From JABSSA01 sp039984715 (GTDB taxonomy: Bacteria > Pseudomonadota > Alphaproteobacteria > Rhodobacterales > Rhodobacteraceae): a DNA stretch of 64,000 nt. The translations under genes were made by a program, and so were the position numbers. Below are positions 34,636-44,133 of the stretch, in pieces. Positions within the stretch are counted from its first letter, which is position 1. Every line of letters begins with the position of its first letter. Below the pieces are notes generated by a model. It had not been told where the DNA came from. It saw only the letters and a program-made list of their open reading frames with translations, and made no database searches. The DNA is taken from positions 1 through 64,000 of the forward strand of contig JBDWUA010000018.1 of assembly GCA_039984715.1 (NCBI GenBank), read 5' to 3'.

Positions 34636-35352
34636 ATGATTACGCTTGTGACTTATCCCAGTGGTTGGGGACAACCCAGCCTTAGCCCGTTTTGCGTCAA
34701 GGCAATGTACCTTCTGAACAAGTCGGGGCTGGAATGGGAAGTTTTAGAAACCAATGATCCTCGATCTTTTCCACGCGGTAAGCTTCCGGCGCTGAAAGTT
34801 GGCAAGCAAACCATCGGCGACAGTGACGCGATCCGCGCTTATATTGCGGAACATGGCGCTGACATGGATGCACACCTGACGCCAGTCGAACGTGCAGATG
34901 CCCGAGCCTATCAACGTATGTCAGAAGAGCATTTGTATTACCAAATTGTTCGGGATCGTTGGGCAAACGACAATGTCTGGCCCGAAGTCTTGCGCACGTA
35001 TTTTGATAGCATACCTGCATTTATTCGTGGTTTCGTAACCCGGAAACTAAGGCGTAATGTCGTACAAGGATTGAATTTTCTGGGTCATGAACGATCTACG
35101 GAACAAGAACGCATGATGCGGATCGAACAGGATTTGCAGGCGATCTTGTCTAGGTTAAAGGGTCAAAAATTCCTGTTCGGCGACACCCCGTGCAGTTCCG
35201 ATGCCAGCCTTGGACCCATGCTTGCAGCGGCCAAGGCGACACCAGTTGCAACAACGCTGTCCAAACGCATAGAAACCGACACCGCAATATGCGCCTACGT
35301 TGATCGTGTCGCCGCCCACTTTTCGAACGGGGCTAACGGCGCTGTCGGTTGA
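34636..35352 (+). CDS. Glutathione S-transferase family protein
   Basis: The 238-residue product has a thioredoxin-like N-terminal domain (LSPFCVKAMYLLNKSGLEWE, GKLPALKVGKQTIGDSDAI) and an all-helical C-terminal domain. Cys in SPFC replaces the usual Tyr/Ser position, as in several bacterial GSTs. The ATG at 34636 follows AAGGAG by seven bases; upstream extension to 34585 is not needed. Its 3' end overlaps the convergent rnr gene by 20 bases. Confidence 0.88.
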   Translation: MITLVTYPSGWGQPSLSPFCVKAMYLLNKSGLEWEVLETNDPRSFPRGKLPALKVGKQTIGDSDAIRAYIAEHGADMDAHLTPVERADARAYQRMSEEHLYYQIVRDRWANDNVWPEVLRTYFDSIPAFIRGFVTRKLRRNVVQGLNFLGHERSTEQERMMRIEQDLQAILSRLKGQKFLFGDTPCSSDASLGPMLAAAKATPVATTLSKRIETDTAICAYVDRVAAHFSNGANGAVG

Positions 35353-37591
35353 CCTTGCGTTTGACTTTGGCCGCTTTGCGGTTGGATTTAGACACTTTGC
35401 GCTTTGGGCCGCGCCGCCCTGCTCCGCCGCCTCGGCTCCGGGGCAGACTTTTGCCGTCCAATGCCAACAGATCGAGGGCGACCCCACCCGTTACGGGCAC
35501 GGCCTCGGTCAAACGAACAGTGGCACGTTGACCAAGGGTTATGATCAACCCCGTGTCCGACCCCATCAATGTGCCAGCGTCCCGGTCAAAATGAAAATAT
35601 TCGTTCCCAATGGCGCGCATCGGGACCAACCCGTCCGCGCCCGATCCATCAAGCTTTACGAAAAGGCCGAACTTGGCGATCCCGCTGATCCGACCTTCGA
35701 ATTCATCCCCCACACGTTCGCTTAGGAACGCGGCGAGGTACCTGTCCGTCGTATCGCGTTCCGCAACCATTGAGCGGCGTTCAGTGTCTGAAATTTGTGT
35801 GGCTGTCTGTTCAAGACGGTCCACATCTTCGGGTGACAATCCGTCATTGCCCCAACCATGCGCCTTGATCAAAGCACGGTGTACGATCAGATCCGCATAG
35901 CGCCGAATGGGCGATGTGAAATGCGCGTAAGATTTCAAAGCCAAGCCGAAATGCCCGAAATTCTGCGGGCCATAATAGGCTTGCGTCATCGAACGCAATG
36001 TCGACAGGTTGATCAATTCTTCTTCATCCGTCCCAGCAGCCTGTTCCAGCAAGCGGTTCAGATGACGGGTTTGCAAAACCTGCCCTTTGGCCAACGTCAG
36101 ACCAGAGGCTTGGACAGTTTCGCGCAGTGAATCCAGTTTTTCAGGGCTCGGTTCTTCGTGCACACGGAACAAAAGATCGCCGCGTTTGGCTATCAGCGTT
36201 TCCGCCGCCGCGACGTTGGCCAAAACCATGAATTCTTCGATCAGACGATGCGCGTCTAGACGGTCTTTGAAATTAATCGATGTGACTTTACCATCTTCGC
36301 CCAGAACAATTTGACGTTCTGGCAGGTTTAGTTCCAGCGGCTGGCGTACCGCCCGCGCTTTCATCAATGCCGCATAGGCGGCGTAAAGCGGTTTCAAAAC
36401 CGGATCAAGAAGCGCGGCAGTGCGTTCGTTTGGATTACCATCAATGGCGGCCTGCACTTCTTCGTAATTCAAAGATGCAGGTGAGCGCATAAGCCCGCGA
36501 ACGAACCTTTGCCCGATCTTGTTACCCTCGGCATCGATGCGCATTTCGACAGCGATACAGGCACGTGGCACACCTTCGTGCAAACTGCACAGATCACCCG
36601 ACAACCGATCCGGCAACATCGGCACAACGCGGTCTGGAAAATACGTCGAATTTCCCCGCTTGCGTGCCTCTCTGTCCAGTGCCGAACCGGGCGTGACATA
36701 AGCAGCTACATCCGCAATCGCGACCCAAATAACATGCCCGCCTTCATTAGAAGGGTCCGTATCCGCCTGCGCAAAACACGCATCATCGTGGTCACGTGCA
36801 TCCCATGGATCGATTGTTATCAAAGGCATATCCCGCAGGTCAGTGCGGCCTTTGATGCCCATAGGTTTGGCGCGATCTGCTTGTTCAACGACATCGTCCG
36901 GAAACGCATCCGGAATGGCGTGTTGATGAATCGCGATTAAAGAAACAGCCTTGGGCGCGCTTGGGTCGCCCAATCGATTGACGATGCGGGCTTTGGGCAG
37001 GCCCATGCGCGCGCGTGGCCCGGCATGTTCGGCTTCGACCAATTCTCCGTCCAACGCACCGTGCGTCGCACCCGCCGGAACGTGCCATTCTTTGTCTTGC
37101 CCCTTATCGATCGGAACAAGCCGCCCACCTTCGGAACCGGCACGAAACACGCCAAGAATGCGTTGCGGGTTGGTTCCAATCCGACGGATCAAACGAGCTT
37201 CGTATTGGTAATCTTGGTCGGTCACCTGAGTCAGTCGCCCAAGTATCCGATCACCTTGCCCCAAAGCGGGATCAGCCGCGCGCGGCAAAACCAAAATGCG
37301 CGGTTCTTTCCCTTCGCCTTGCCATTCCATCGGCTTTGCAAAAAGGTCACCGTCATCGTCAGGTGCTTGGATTTGCAACACGCTCACGGGCGGCAGACGG
37401 TCGGGGTCCCGGTATGTTTTCTTGCGCTTTTCCAGATGACCTTCGTCTTCAAGCTCGCGAAGGAGGCGTTTCAGATCAATCCGCGCAGCACCTTTGATGC
37501 CAAACGCTTTTGCAATATCGCGTTTCGCAGTCAGCGTGGGGTTTTCGGTGATCCATTCAAGGACATCTTTTTTAGTCGGAAGTTGCGCCAT
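35333..37591 (-). CDS. rnr: Ribonuclease R
   Basis: RNase R is a processive 3'-5' exoribonuclease that degrades structured RNA. The 752-residue product has an N-terminal winged helix (KKDVLEWITENP, KAFGIKGAARIDLKRLL), cold-shock domains, the RNB catalytic centre DPWDARDHDDACFA, a C-terminal S1 domain (FEGRISGIAKFGLFVKLDG) and a Lys/Arg-rich tail typical of the enzyme. It is the distal gene of the dapE, small ORF, DUF2064, rnr cluster. Confidence 0.95.
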   Translation of the reverse strand: MAQLPTKKDVLEWITENPTLTAKRDIAKAFGIKGAARIDLKRLLRELEDEGHLEKRKKTYRDPDRLPPVSVLQIQAPDDDGDLFAKPMEWQGEGKEPRILVLPRAADPALGQGDRILGRLTQVTDQDYQYEARLIRRIGTNPQRILGVFRAGSEGGRLVPIDKGQDKEWHVPAGATHGALDGELVEAEHAGPRARMGLPKARIVNRLGDPSAPKAVSLIAIHQHAIPDAFPDDVVEQADRAKPMGIKGRTDLRDMPLITIDPWDARDHDDACFAQADTDPSNEGGHVIWVAIADVAAYVTPGSALDREARKRGNSTYFPDRVVPMLPDRLSGDLCSLHEGVPRACIAVEMRIDAEGNKIGQRFVRGLMRSPASLNYEEVQAAIDGNPNERTAALLDPVLKPLYAAYAALMKARAVRQPLELNLPERQIVLGEDGKVTSINFKDRLDAHRLIEEFMVLANVAAAETLIAKRGDLLFRVHEEPSPEKLDSLRETVQASGLTLAKGQVLQTRHLNRLLEQAAGTDEEELINLSTLRSMTQAYYGPQNFGHFGLALKSYAHFTSPIRRYADLIVHRALIKAHGWGNDGLSPEDVDRLEQTATQISDTERRSMVAERDTTDRYLAAFLSERVGDEFEGRISGIAKFGLFVKLDGSGADGLVPMRAIGNEYFHFDRDAGTLMGSDTGLIITLGQRATVRLTEAVPVTGGVALDLLALDGKSLPRSRGGGAGRRGPKRKVSKSNRKAAKVKRKVNRQRR

Positions 37592-37622
37592 ATGCCTCAG
37601 CTATCACGCGCATTCAGGGGCG

Positions 37623-38201
37623 TCATGGCAAATCTTGCACTTCATCGACATCATTCAACTGTTCGACAAACCCAATTCGCTTGCCCGAAAGGCTGGCAAC
37701 GCTGTCGGCCAAGGCATCCGGTGTGGACCACCGGACATCTGCAAATAGACCCGCGGGCAATGGGCGCGCGCGTTTTAGGCCGACCAACCAATACCCACCA
37801 TCAAACGAAGGCCCAAATACCGCATCATTCGCGTCCAGCGTTTTGAATCCCTCGGCAATATGGCGCTGTTGGATACCGGGTATATCCGCGCCAATGACAC
37901 AGACCCGTCCACCGGCACGACGCATCAAACGCCCCATACGTTCGCCCAAATCGCCCTGACCCTGCGGCCACCGCGTCAGATCAGCAGGCCAGACACGGCT
38001 CATTTGACCTTCGACATCGGGGGAAACCGCCAAAACAAGCGACCATCTTGGTGACTTCAACCGACGCAACAATGTGCGTGTTTGGTGACGAAACCACCAC
38101 GCTGCAGGCACCAAACCAATGTCGCGCCCAAGTCGCGTTTTGACCCGCCCCGGACGAGGTTCCTTTACCATGACAATCAGAGTTGGTTTCACCAGACACA
38201 T
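37623..38201 (-). CDS. TIGR04282/DUF2064 family glycosyltransferase-like protein
   Basis: The 192-residue protein has the nucleotidyl/glycosyl-transferase-A fold pattern: MVKEPRPGRVKTRLGRDIG near the start, VIGADIPGI and GPSFDGGYWLVGLKR. The true substrate is unknown. The ATG at 38201 is given; a GTG at 38192 would start with VKPTLI, as relatives do, and overlap the upstream small ORF stop as GTGA. Confidence 0.85.
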   Translation of the reverse strand: MCLVKPTLIVMVKEPRPGRVKTRLGRDIGLVPAAWWFRHQTRTLLRRLKSPRWSLVLAVSPDVEGQMSRVWPADLTRWPQGQGDLGERMGRLMRRAGGRVCVIGADIPGIQQRHIAEGFKTLDANDAVFGPSFDGGYWLVGLKRARPLPAGLFADVRWSTPDALADSVASLSGKRIGFVEQLNDVDEVQDLP

Positions 38202-38311
38202 TCCATATCGCGATGCGGAATACCTGCATCAACATATTCTGGGCCAATGGCCGCAAACCCTAATCCTTCATTGAGTTCAATGACTTGCGTTTGCGACACA
38301 TGAATGTTCAT
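38189..38311 (-). CDS. Small ORF (40 aa) between dapE and the DUF2064 gene
   Basis: A 40-codon frame begins with an ATG that overlaps the dapE stop (ATGA), reads MNIHVSQTQVIELNEGLGFA, then AIGPEYVDAGIPHRDMECVW, and ends on a TGA that overlaps a GTG start candidate of the next gene. The tight coupling on both sides suggests it is translated. I do not recognise the sequence. It could also be a decayed remnant of a larger gene. Confidence 0.5.
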   Translation of the reverse strand: MNIHVSQTQVIELNEGLGFAAIGPEYVDAGIPHRDMECVW

Positions 38312-39453
38312 GAAAAATAGTCGCCCAAAATCCGTCCATAGATGGTCTTCAGCTGTTCGATATGAGCCACGCGAACATGTTCATCCACCTGATGCATCGA
38401 CTGGCCAACCAGACCAAATTCGACCACCGGACAGTGATGTTTTACAAAGCGTGCATCTGATGTGCCGCCAGACGTGCTGAGTTCGGGAACCTGACCTGTC
38501 TCTGCGGTGACCGCTTTTGACACCAAATCAGACAACGCCCCGGGAGGTGTCAGAAAGCTCTCGCCTGAAATCTTGACCCGCATGTCGATTTGAACATCAA
38601 ATTCCTTGGCAACGGCAGCGGCTTCTTCTTGCATCCAATCCGTCAGCGTTTGACCCGTATGCGTGTCATTAAAACGGATGTTGACCGTAGATTTGGTTTC
38701 CGCAGGAATGACATTGGTCGCTGGATTGCCTGTATCCACGGTCACGACGGCCAAAGTGGACGCGTCAAAATGATCGGTCCCCTTATCCAATTCATGACTG
38801 GCCAAGCGGTCCATCAAACGCACCATTGGCGGCAATGGATTTCGGGCGCGGTGCGGATATGCAGAATGCCCCTGCTTGCCCGTCACAGTGAAGAACGCAG
38901 TCATCGACCCACGTCGCCCAATCTTTATCATGTCGCCCATGGTTTCTGGGCAAGTAGGTTCGCCAACGATGCAGACATCCATTTGTTCGCCCGCAGAAGA
39001 CATATGGTCCAACAAAGCGGTTGTGCCGTCGATGGCATCTGCTTCTTCGTCACCGGTGATCGCAATAAGAATTGCGCCGTCTGGTGGGGCGTTGTTCACC
39101 ATGTCCACAGCTGCCGCCACAAATGCCGCAACCCCGCTTTTCATATCCGTAGAGCCGCGCCCATAAAGAATGCCGTCCACGATATTCGCCCCAAATGGAT
39201 CTTGCGTCCAAGCTGCCGCATCGCCGATGGGAACAACATCCGTATGACCGTTGAACCCAAAGCTGCGTGCATGTCCCTTGTCGCCCCAACGTGCGAACAA
39301 ATTGCGAATGCCGCCGCGATCCGCCCAAGCACATTCAAAACCAGCGTCAGACAACGTCTTAAAAAGGATATCCAATGCCCCATCATCTGCCGGGGTTACC
39401 GACGCGCATCTGACAAGGTTCGCGGTCAATTCAACGGGATCACACAAGGGCAT
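38308..39453 (-). CDS. dapE: Succinyl-diaminopimelate desuccinylase
   Basis: DapE removes succinate from N-succinyl-LL-2,6-diaminopimelate in lysine and cell-wall synthesis. The 381-residue M20 peptidase-fold product shows the metal-binding GHTDVVPIGD, the bridging Asp in GRGSTDMKSG, TGDEEADAIDGT and the C-terminal HQVDEHV region. dapD, acting two steps earlier, lies at 43037 on the same strand; the Hint pair separates them. Confidence 0.95.
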   Translation of the reverse strand: MPLCDPVELTANLVRCASVTPADDGALDILFKTLSDAGFECAWADRGGIRNLFARWGDKGHARSFGFNGHTDVVPIGDAAAWTQDPFGANIVDGILYGRGSTDMKSGVAAFVAAAVDMVNNAPPDGAILIAITGDEEADAIDGTTALLDHMSSAGEQMDVCIVGEPTCPETMGDMIKIGRRGSMTAFFTVTGKQGHSAYPHRARNPLPPMVRLMDRLASHELDKGTDHFDASTLAVVTVDTGNPATNVIPAETKSTVNIRFNDTHTGQTLTDWMQEEAAAVAKEFDVQIDMRVKISGESFLTPPGALSDLVSKAVTAETGQVPELSTSGGTSDARFVKHHCPVVEFGLVGQSMHQVDEHVRVAHIEQLKTIYGRILGDYFS

Positions 39454-39693
39454 TGCTTACCTCTCCTAATCAATTGCGTCGTCACCAATGTGGCTAAAAT
39501 GGCGCGATGTGAAGTCCATTTCGTACTATGCCCGTTAACAGAAACGTTCTTCTAGGCTAGGATTCCTGAAAATAATCAAAACCCGGGGCAGGGTTAAAGC
39601 AGTATAGCCGCAACGACGGCTCTTGTGAAAATGGTGTGCGCTGCACGCCATTTAAGCTGCGCATGTATCCTGCCTTAAGGTGAGGCAGAGCAC

Positions 39694-41277
39694 ATGGTAT
39701 CGGCATCGGAACTTCCCGTTGATACGCTGGACGAAGGCACAACCGCCATTTCGATGGCGCAGACTATCTTTGGCAGTGGCGTCACAATTGTAAGCGCCAG
39801 TTACTCGGGCGACACAGCGTCGGCGGGTATTTACAGCAATGGCAATTCCGTTGCGCCGGGCGCAACGCCCAGTGATACGGGAGTTATCTTGTCCACTGGA
39901 TCGGCAGAAGATTTCACCAACAGTTCCGGTGAAGCCAATCAATCGACCGCCACATCGACCAATACATCCGGCGCAAACAACCTAAGCGATTTTAACACCG
40001 TTGCAGGCGCAAGCACATTCGACTCTGCGTTTTTGGATGCAGATTTCATTCCCACGGGCGACGTGATGGCGATGCAATTCGTTTTCTCATCCGAGGAATA
40101 CACCGAATTTCAAAACTCGGTGTATCAGGATTTCGTTTCTGTCTGGATCAATGGAAACCCTGTCGATCTTGCCGTTGGAAACGCCGATATCGATCCTGGT
40201 AACGTCAATTCTGGAACGAGTGAAAACCTGTTCGTCGACAATTCGAATGACGACTTCAACACGGAAATGGATGGGCTTACCATAACGCTTAGCCTGACGA
40301 TCCCTGTCACATCGGGAGCCGTAAATTCCATTCGCATCGGCATCGCTGATGTGGGCGATCAGAACTACGATTCCAATTTGCTTATCGCTGCGAATTCGCT
40401 TCAAACGGATTTGGTTGCTGTCGAAGATTCAACCACGCTTGATCCGAACGGCAGCACAACCATCGATGTTCTTGATAACGACGTTAATTCAAGCTCGGGT
40501 TTGTTGCTGATCACGCATCTCAACGGGGAACCCGTTGTTCCGGGCCAGACCGTGACGTTGAACACCGGGCAAACGGTGACGTTGAATTTCAACGCGACGC
40601 TGACCATTACGGGCGATGGTGATGTAGAAGACTTTAATTTCACCTATGCGATCAACAACGGTTTTGAAAACGACACTGGCATCGTCAATGTCAGTTCAAT
40701 CCCCTGTTTCGTCGCTGGAACCCAAATCGCAACTGCGCAAGGCAACGTTGCCGTCGAGACGTTGCAACCCGACGATCTGGTTTGGACTAAGGACGACGGC
40801 CTGCAACCCTTGCGTTGGATTGGGCAACGCACCCTCAGAGCAGACGGAGCCTTTGCGCCAATCTACTTGAAAGCCAACACTTTCGGGCAACATGACGGCC
40901 TTCTGGTTTCCCCAGAACACCGTATCTTAATACGCGATTCATTGGCTGAATTATTGTTTGGCGAAGAAGAAGTCCTGATTGCGGCAAAACATCTGGTCAA
41001 TGGAAAAACAGTGACGCGGCGGGCCGGTGGGTTGGTCACATATGTGCATATGATGTTCGACAGCCATCAGGTCGTCTTTTCTGAAGGATTGGAGACGGAA
41101 AGTTATCTGCCCGGCCCGCAAACTCAGAACATTTTCGCGCAAGATACTTTAGACGAGATTTGTGCGATTTTCCCCGAGATCGACCCATCAACGGGACATG
41201 GTTACAGTCGCGCAGCGCGACGCACGTTGAAGGAATACGAAGCCGGGTTGTGGTTAAAAGAAAGGGTAGCGGCATGA
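39694..41277 (+). CDS. Choice-of-anchor L and Hint-domain surface protein
   Basis: The 527-residue protein has an N-terminal choice-of-anchor-L domain (about 20-245; VFSSEEYTEFQNSVYQDFVS, VWINGNPVDL, IRIGIADVGDQNYDS), a cadherin-like/Big linker (about 250-330), and a Hint_2 domain with the catalytic Cys in PCFVAGTQIATAQG, LQPDDLVWTKDDG, VSPEHRILIRD and the FDSHQVVFSEGLETES motif. Hint domains self-cleave or splice. No signal peptide is visible. The 240-bp gap upstream, shared with dapE, should hold divergent promoters. Confidence 0.85.
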   Translation: MVSASELPVDTLDEGTTAISMAQTIFGSGVTIVSASYSGDTASAGIYSNGNSVAPGATPSDTGVILSTGSAEDFTNSSGEANQSTATSTNTSGANNLSDFNTVAGASTFDSAFLDADFIPTGDVMAMQFVFSSEEYTEFQNSVYQDFVSVWINGNPVDLAVGNADIDPGNVNSGTSENLFVDNSNDDFNTEMDGLTITLSLTIPVTSGAVNSIRIGIADVGDQNYDSNLLIAANSLQTDLVAVEDSTTLDPNGSTTIDVLDNDVNSSSGLLLITHLNGEPVVPGQTVTLNTGQTVTLNFNATLTITGDGDVEDFNFTYAINNGFENDTGIVNVSSIPCFVAGTQIATAQGNVAVETLQPDDLVWTKDDGLQPLRWIGQRTLRADGAFAPIYLKANTFGQHDGLLVSPEHRILIRDSLAELLFGEEEVLIAAKHLVNGKTVTRRAGGLVTYVHMMFDSHQVVFSEGLETESYLPGPQTQNIFAQDTLDEICAIFPEIDPSTGHGYSRAARRTLKEYEAGLWLKERVAA

Positions 41278-42338
41278 GCTGGATTGGGCTTTATGATCGT
41301 GAATCGAGCCAATTCAATCCAACCGGTCTTGATGCCAACACTCTGGTTCCCGGTCCCCATCTACCACGTGGCACATTGTTGATCGAATTTGCGCCTGCAC
41401 ATGTCGGCAAAATCGTTGATCTGCTTAGCCTTAACCTAAACGCGACCACAGTTTTGCGTATCAAAGCCATTCCCGATGCCGGGTATGCGTTGATCACCGA
41501 ACAAAACGGTCGAGAAATGCACACGTTACTAAAGTGGCGGCCAAGTCGACGCACCGAAAGCGTTCGCCTGTCCTATATCTGGGATCTGGCCAACAACCGG
41601 GCAGAACTACGCCTGACGGAACCGGGACACCAGCACAGCCAACACGTGTCCGCTCCTATGGCCACACGCGTCACATTGGATGCTGTGCGCGAATTTTTCG
41701 TCCGGGAAGACAGAACAGTCGCGTCTCATGTCGAATTTTGCGCCCTGTCAGTGGCATGCGAACCGACGGATACTTTGCCGACCCTTACACCTGATACGCC
41801 CATAGAAACGGGGCATGGCACCATACCCGTTCATAAAATCATTCCTAACATGCGGGTTTCAAAGGGCGCAGGTCAGCTCACGCGTGTTTTGCAAAACGTA
41901 CAGCGAAAAATGCCAGCGCGTGGCAGCTTTCGACCGATCACACTGTTCGCGCCCTATTTTGGATTGCGAAAGGACATCACCGTTTCACCAGATCAACGTA
42001 TAGTTTTGCGTGGATCAGATGTTGAATACACGTTTGGATCCGAAGCCGTTTTGGCCGAGGCAAGGCATTTGGCCAATGGTAAAACAGGTGAATTCGCAAA
42101 GACCAACGCTATTGTGCGATACCATCAACTTCTTCTGACACGAAATGAAATTATGGTATCAGCAGGTGCGGAAATCGAAAGCCAATTCATCGGGCGCATG
42201 CGACGTCGTTCTGCCCTTTTGGCGGCCAGCCCATATAGTGTGATTGACCCGTCTGGTTTGCCCGAACACGCGGGCCCACAATTTCCGATACTTTGCCAGC
42301 ACGAAGTAACTGCTTTACTGCAAAATCGGGCTGCCTAA
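41274..42338 (+). CDS. Second Hint-like protein with apparently lost catalytic residues
   Basis: The 354-residue product starts at an ATG overlapping the stop of the previous gene (ATGA). Residues 1-165 form a beta-rich N-terminal domain (PGPHLPRGTLLIEFAPAHVG). The C-terminal half aligns with the upstream Hint domain: ETGHGTIPVHKIIPNMRVS, VSPDQRIVLRGSDVEYTFG and ARHLANGK. However, the entry Cys is replaced (TPDTPIETG) and the DSH motif reads TRN, so self-cleavage looks impossible. Probably a duplicated partner. Confidence 0.78.
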   Translation: MSWIGLYDRESSQFNPTGLDANTLVPGPHLPRGTLLIEFAPAHVGKIVDLLSLNLNATTVLRIKAIPDAGYALITEQNGREMHTLLKWRPSRRTESVRLSYIWDLANNRAELRLTEPGHQHSQHVSAPMATRVTLDAVREFFVREDRTVASHVEFCALSVACEPTDTLPTLTPDTPIETGHGTIPVHKIIPNMRVSKGAGQLTRVLQNVQRKMPARGSFRPITLFAPYFGLRKDITVSPDQRIVLRGSDVEYTFGSEAVLAEARHLANGKTGEFAKTNAIVRYHQLLLTRNEIMVSAGAEIESQFIGRMRRRSALLAASPYSVIDPSGLPEHAGPQFPILCQHEVTALLQNRAA

Positions 42339-42680
42339 TAAATCTTGTTGTGATTTATCGTCGAAAAACGGTGTCATTTGCGCGACGATAACCGCATTTT
42401 CTTCAAGCGCGCGCTGCATCAATCCACGCTCGTCTTCATCAATTTCGTGACCTTGCTCTTCGCGCTCTGACAAAGTGCCATAGCCCGTGACATCAAGCGG
42501 GGCTGTGTCCGCCTGCTTCAGGGTCGCCACAGTTTCCCGCACGGCCTCGGCTTCGTCGACACCGCTTGCATAGCACACCAACGCAGCACCGGTCGCGCCC
42601 TTAGGAAGCCCGTCACCAGACTTCCGCCCGATCTGTACAAGCAACGTGTACACATCATGAGAGGACGCAGATCGGCTCAT
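42315..42680 (-). CDS. Hypothetical soluble protein downstream of dapD
   Basis: The 121-residue acidic protein reads MSRSASSHDVYTLLVQIGRK, with PKGATGAALVCYASGVDEAEAV and TVATLKQADTAPLDVTGYGT as its most ordered segments; each is cited only in part. I do not recognise a family. The ATG at 42680 overlaps the stop of the secreted protein upstream. Its 3' end overlaps the convergent Hint-like gene by 24 bases. Confidence 0.7.
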   Translation of the reverse strand: MSRSASSHDVYTLLVQIGRKSGDGLPKGATGAALVCYASGVDEAEAVRETVATLKQADTAPLDVTGYGTLSEREEQGHEIDEDERGLMQRALEENAVIVAQMTPFFDDKSQQDLLGSPILQ

Positions 42681-43033
42681 GATGTGCACTGCCTCAAAAG
42701 AACAACGCTTCCGTTTGTAAGAACCGCGATGCCGTCAGATGTTTCCATCAGCATCATTCGCTCGGTCATACCTTTTCCTTCAGCAGAACAATCTGCATCA
42801 AACAACGTCGCATCAATATCGCGAACATTCACCGGGTTTGACAAGCGACAAGCACGTTCAACTCCGATGAACTGATTATTGATAACCGCCATAGCTCCGC
42901 CGTCTTGGCCCAACCTTTTGCAGTCCCAGTCATTCGCCCAGTCAGCAGCAGGTTTATAAATCCCGTCATATTCGCCCAGCGCCAAAGCAGAGGTGGCCGT
43001 AAACGGTAATAAAAAGAAGACCCAGAGCTTCAT
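42677..43033 (-). CDS. Hypothetical secreted protein downstream of dapD
   Basis: The 118-residue protein has a signal peptide (cleavage near ALALGEY, about residue 19) and four Cys residues in the mature part (WDCKRLG, ERACRLS, DADCSAEG, LRQCTS) that could form two disulfides. No family is recognised. It starts three bases after the dapD stop and is coupled to the following 121-residue gene. Confidence 0.72.
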   Translation of the reverse strand: MKLWVFFLLPFTATSALALGEYDGIYKPAADWANDWDCKRLGQDGGAMAVINNQFIGVERACRLSNPVNVRDIDATLFDADCSAEGKGMTERMMLMETSDGIAVLTNGSVVLLRQCTS

Positions 43034-43036
43034 CGA

Positions 43037-43864
43037 TCAATCCCTCAAAAGTTCATTGATCGATGTTTTAGCACGGGTCCGTTCGTCGACCCGCTTCACG
43101 ATTACGGCACAATACAGGTGAACACCGTTTTTTGATGGCATTGAACCGGCGACAACGACGGACCCGGACGGCACTTCGCCATACATGACTTCGCCGCTGT
43201 CGCGATCCAGAATTTTTGTGGATTGGCCGATGAACACACCCATGCCCAAAACAGAACCTTCGCGCACGATGCAGCCTTCTACGACTTCGGAACGCGCCCC
43301 GATAAAGCAGTTGTCTTCGATAATCGTTGGGCCCGCCTGCATGGGTTCAAGCACTCCACCGATCCCAACACCGCCAGAAAGGTGCACATTCTTACCGATT
43401 TGCGCACAAGAACCGACAGTCGCCCATGTATCGACCATCGTGCCACTGTCCACATAAGCGCCTAGGTTCACAAAGGACGGCATCAAAACGACGCCCGGCG
43501 CGACGAATGCAGATTTGCGCACAATGCAATTGGGAACGGCACGAAAGCCTGCGGCTTTCCATTGGTTGTCGCCCCAGCCTTTGAATTTGCTGTCAACCTT
43601 GTCCCACCAGCCGGCGCCTTGCGGCCCACCGTCCTGTTGTTCCATGTCCTTGATCCGAAACCCCAACAAAACGGCTTTCTTGGCCCATTGATTGACGTGC
43701 CAATCCCCGTTTTCCTGACGTTCGGCAACACGCAGTTTACCGCTGTCCAATGCGTTTAAAGTGTCTTCGATTGCATCACGTGTTTCACCCGTTGTGCTGG
43801 GTGAAATTGTGTCGCGCGCCTCCCAGGCGGATTCGATTGCGGCTTCAAGTTGTGCGTTGGACAT
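43037..43864 (-). CDS. dapD: Tetrahydrodipicolinate N-succinyltransferase
   Basis: DapD adds a succinyl group to tetrahydrodipicolinate in the succinylase branch of lysine/diaminopimelate synthesis. The 275-residue length is typical. A left-handed beta-helix of hexapeptide repeats covers about 105-240 (SAFVAPGVVLMPSFVNLGAY, GVGIGGVLEP, FIGARSEVVEGCIVREGSVL), and GAYVDSGTMVDTWATVGSCA is the active-site block. Confidence 0.96.
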   Translation of the reverse strand: MSNAQLEAAIESAWEARDTISPSTTGETRDAIEDTLNALDSGKLRVAERQENGDWHVNQWAKKAVLLGFRIKDMEQQDGGPQGAGWWDKVDSKFKGWGDNQWKAAGFRAVPNCIVRKSAFVAPGVVLMPSFVNLGAYVDSGTMVDTWATVGSCAQIGKNVHLSGGVGIGGVLEPMQAGPTIIEDNCFIGARSEVVEGCIVREGSVLGMGVFIGQSTKILDRDSGEVMYGEVPSGSVVVAGSMPSKNGVHLYCAVIVKRVDERTRAKTSINELLRD

Positions 43865-44133
43865 CAGTGCCCCCCTCTCCTGCGTTTCATCTGAGCCTAT
43901 ATTGCTCAGTCAACCCTTGTGCAATGCCGCCTTATGTCCTTGGCGATTGGTGCAGGTTCGAAGGATGGCAGCCCATTTTGAACCTTTTTGGCAGGAACAG
44001 CGTTAGCACCAGCCACATCGTTCAACACTGTGACGGCTCCGCTGCGGTCAAGATCTTCAATTCAACGTTGCGCTATGGCTTTGATGCGGCAGACACAGTA
44101 AACAGATGACTGCACTTAAAACAGGACACCCGC

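Noticed and set aside
41160..41273. Longer start for the second Hint-like protein
   Set aside because: It lies inside the first Hint gene in another frame; the ATGA overlap at 41274 is a better start.
43922..44109. Sixty-codon frame upstream of the LOG-family gene
   Set aside because: No ribosome-binding site, no family pattern and strong overlap with other short frames.
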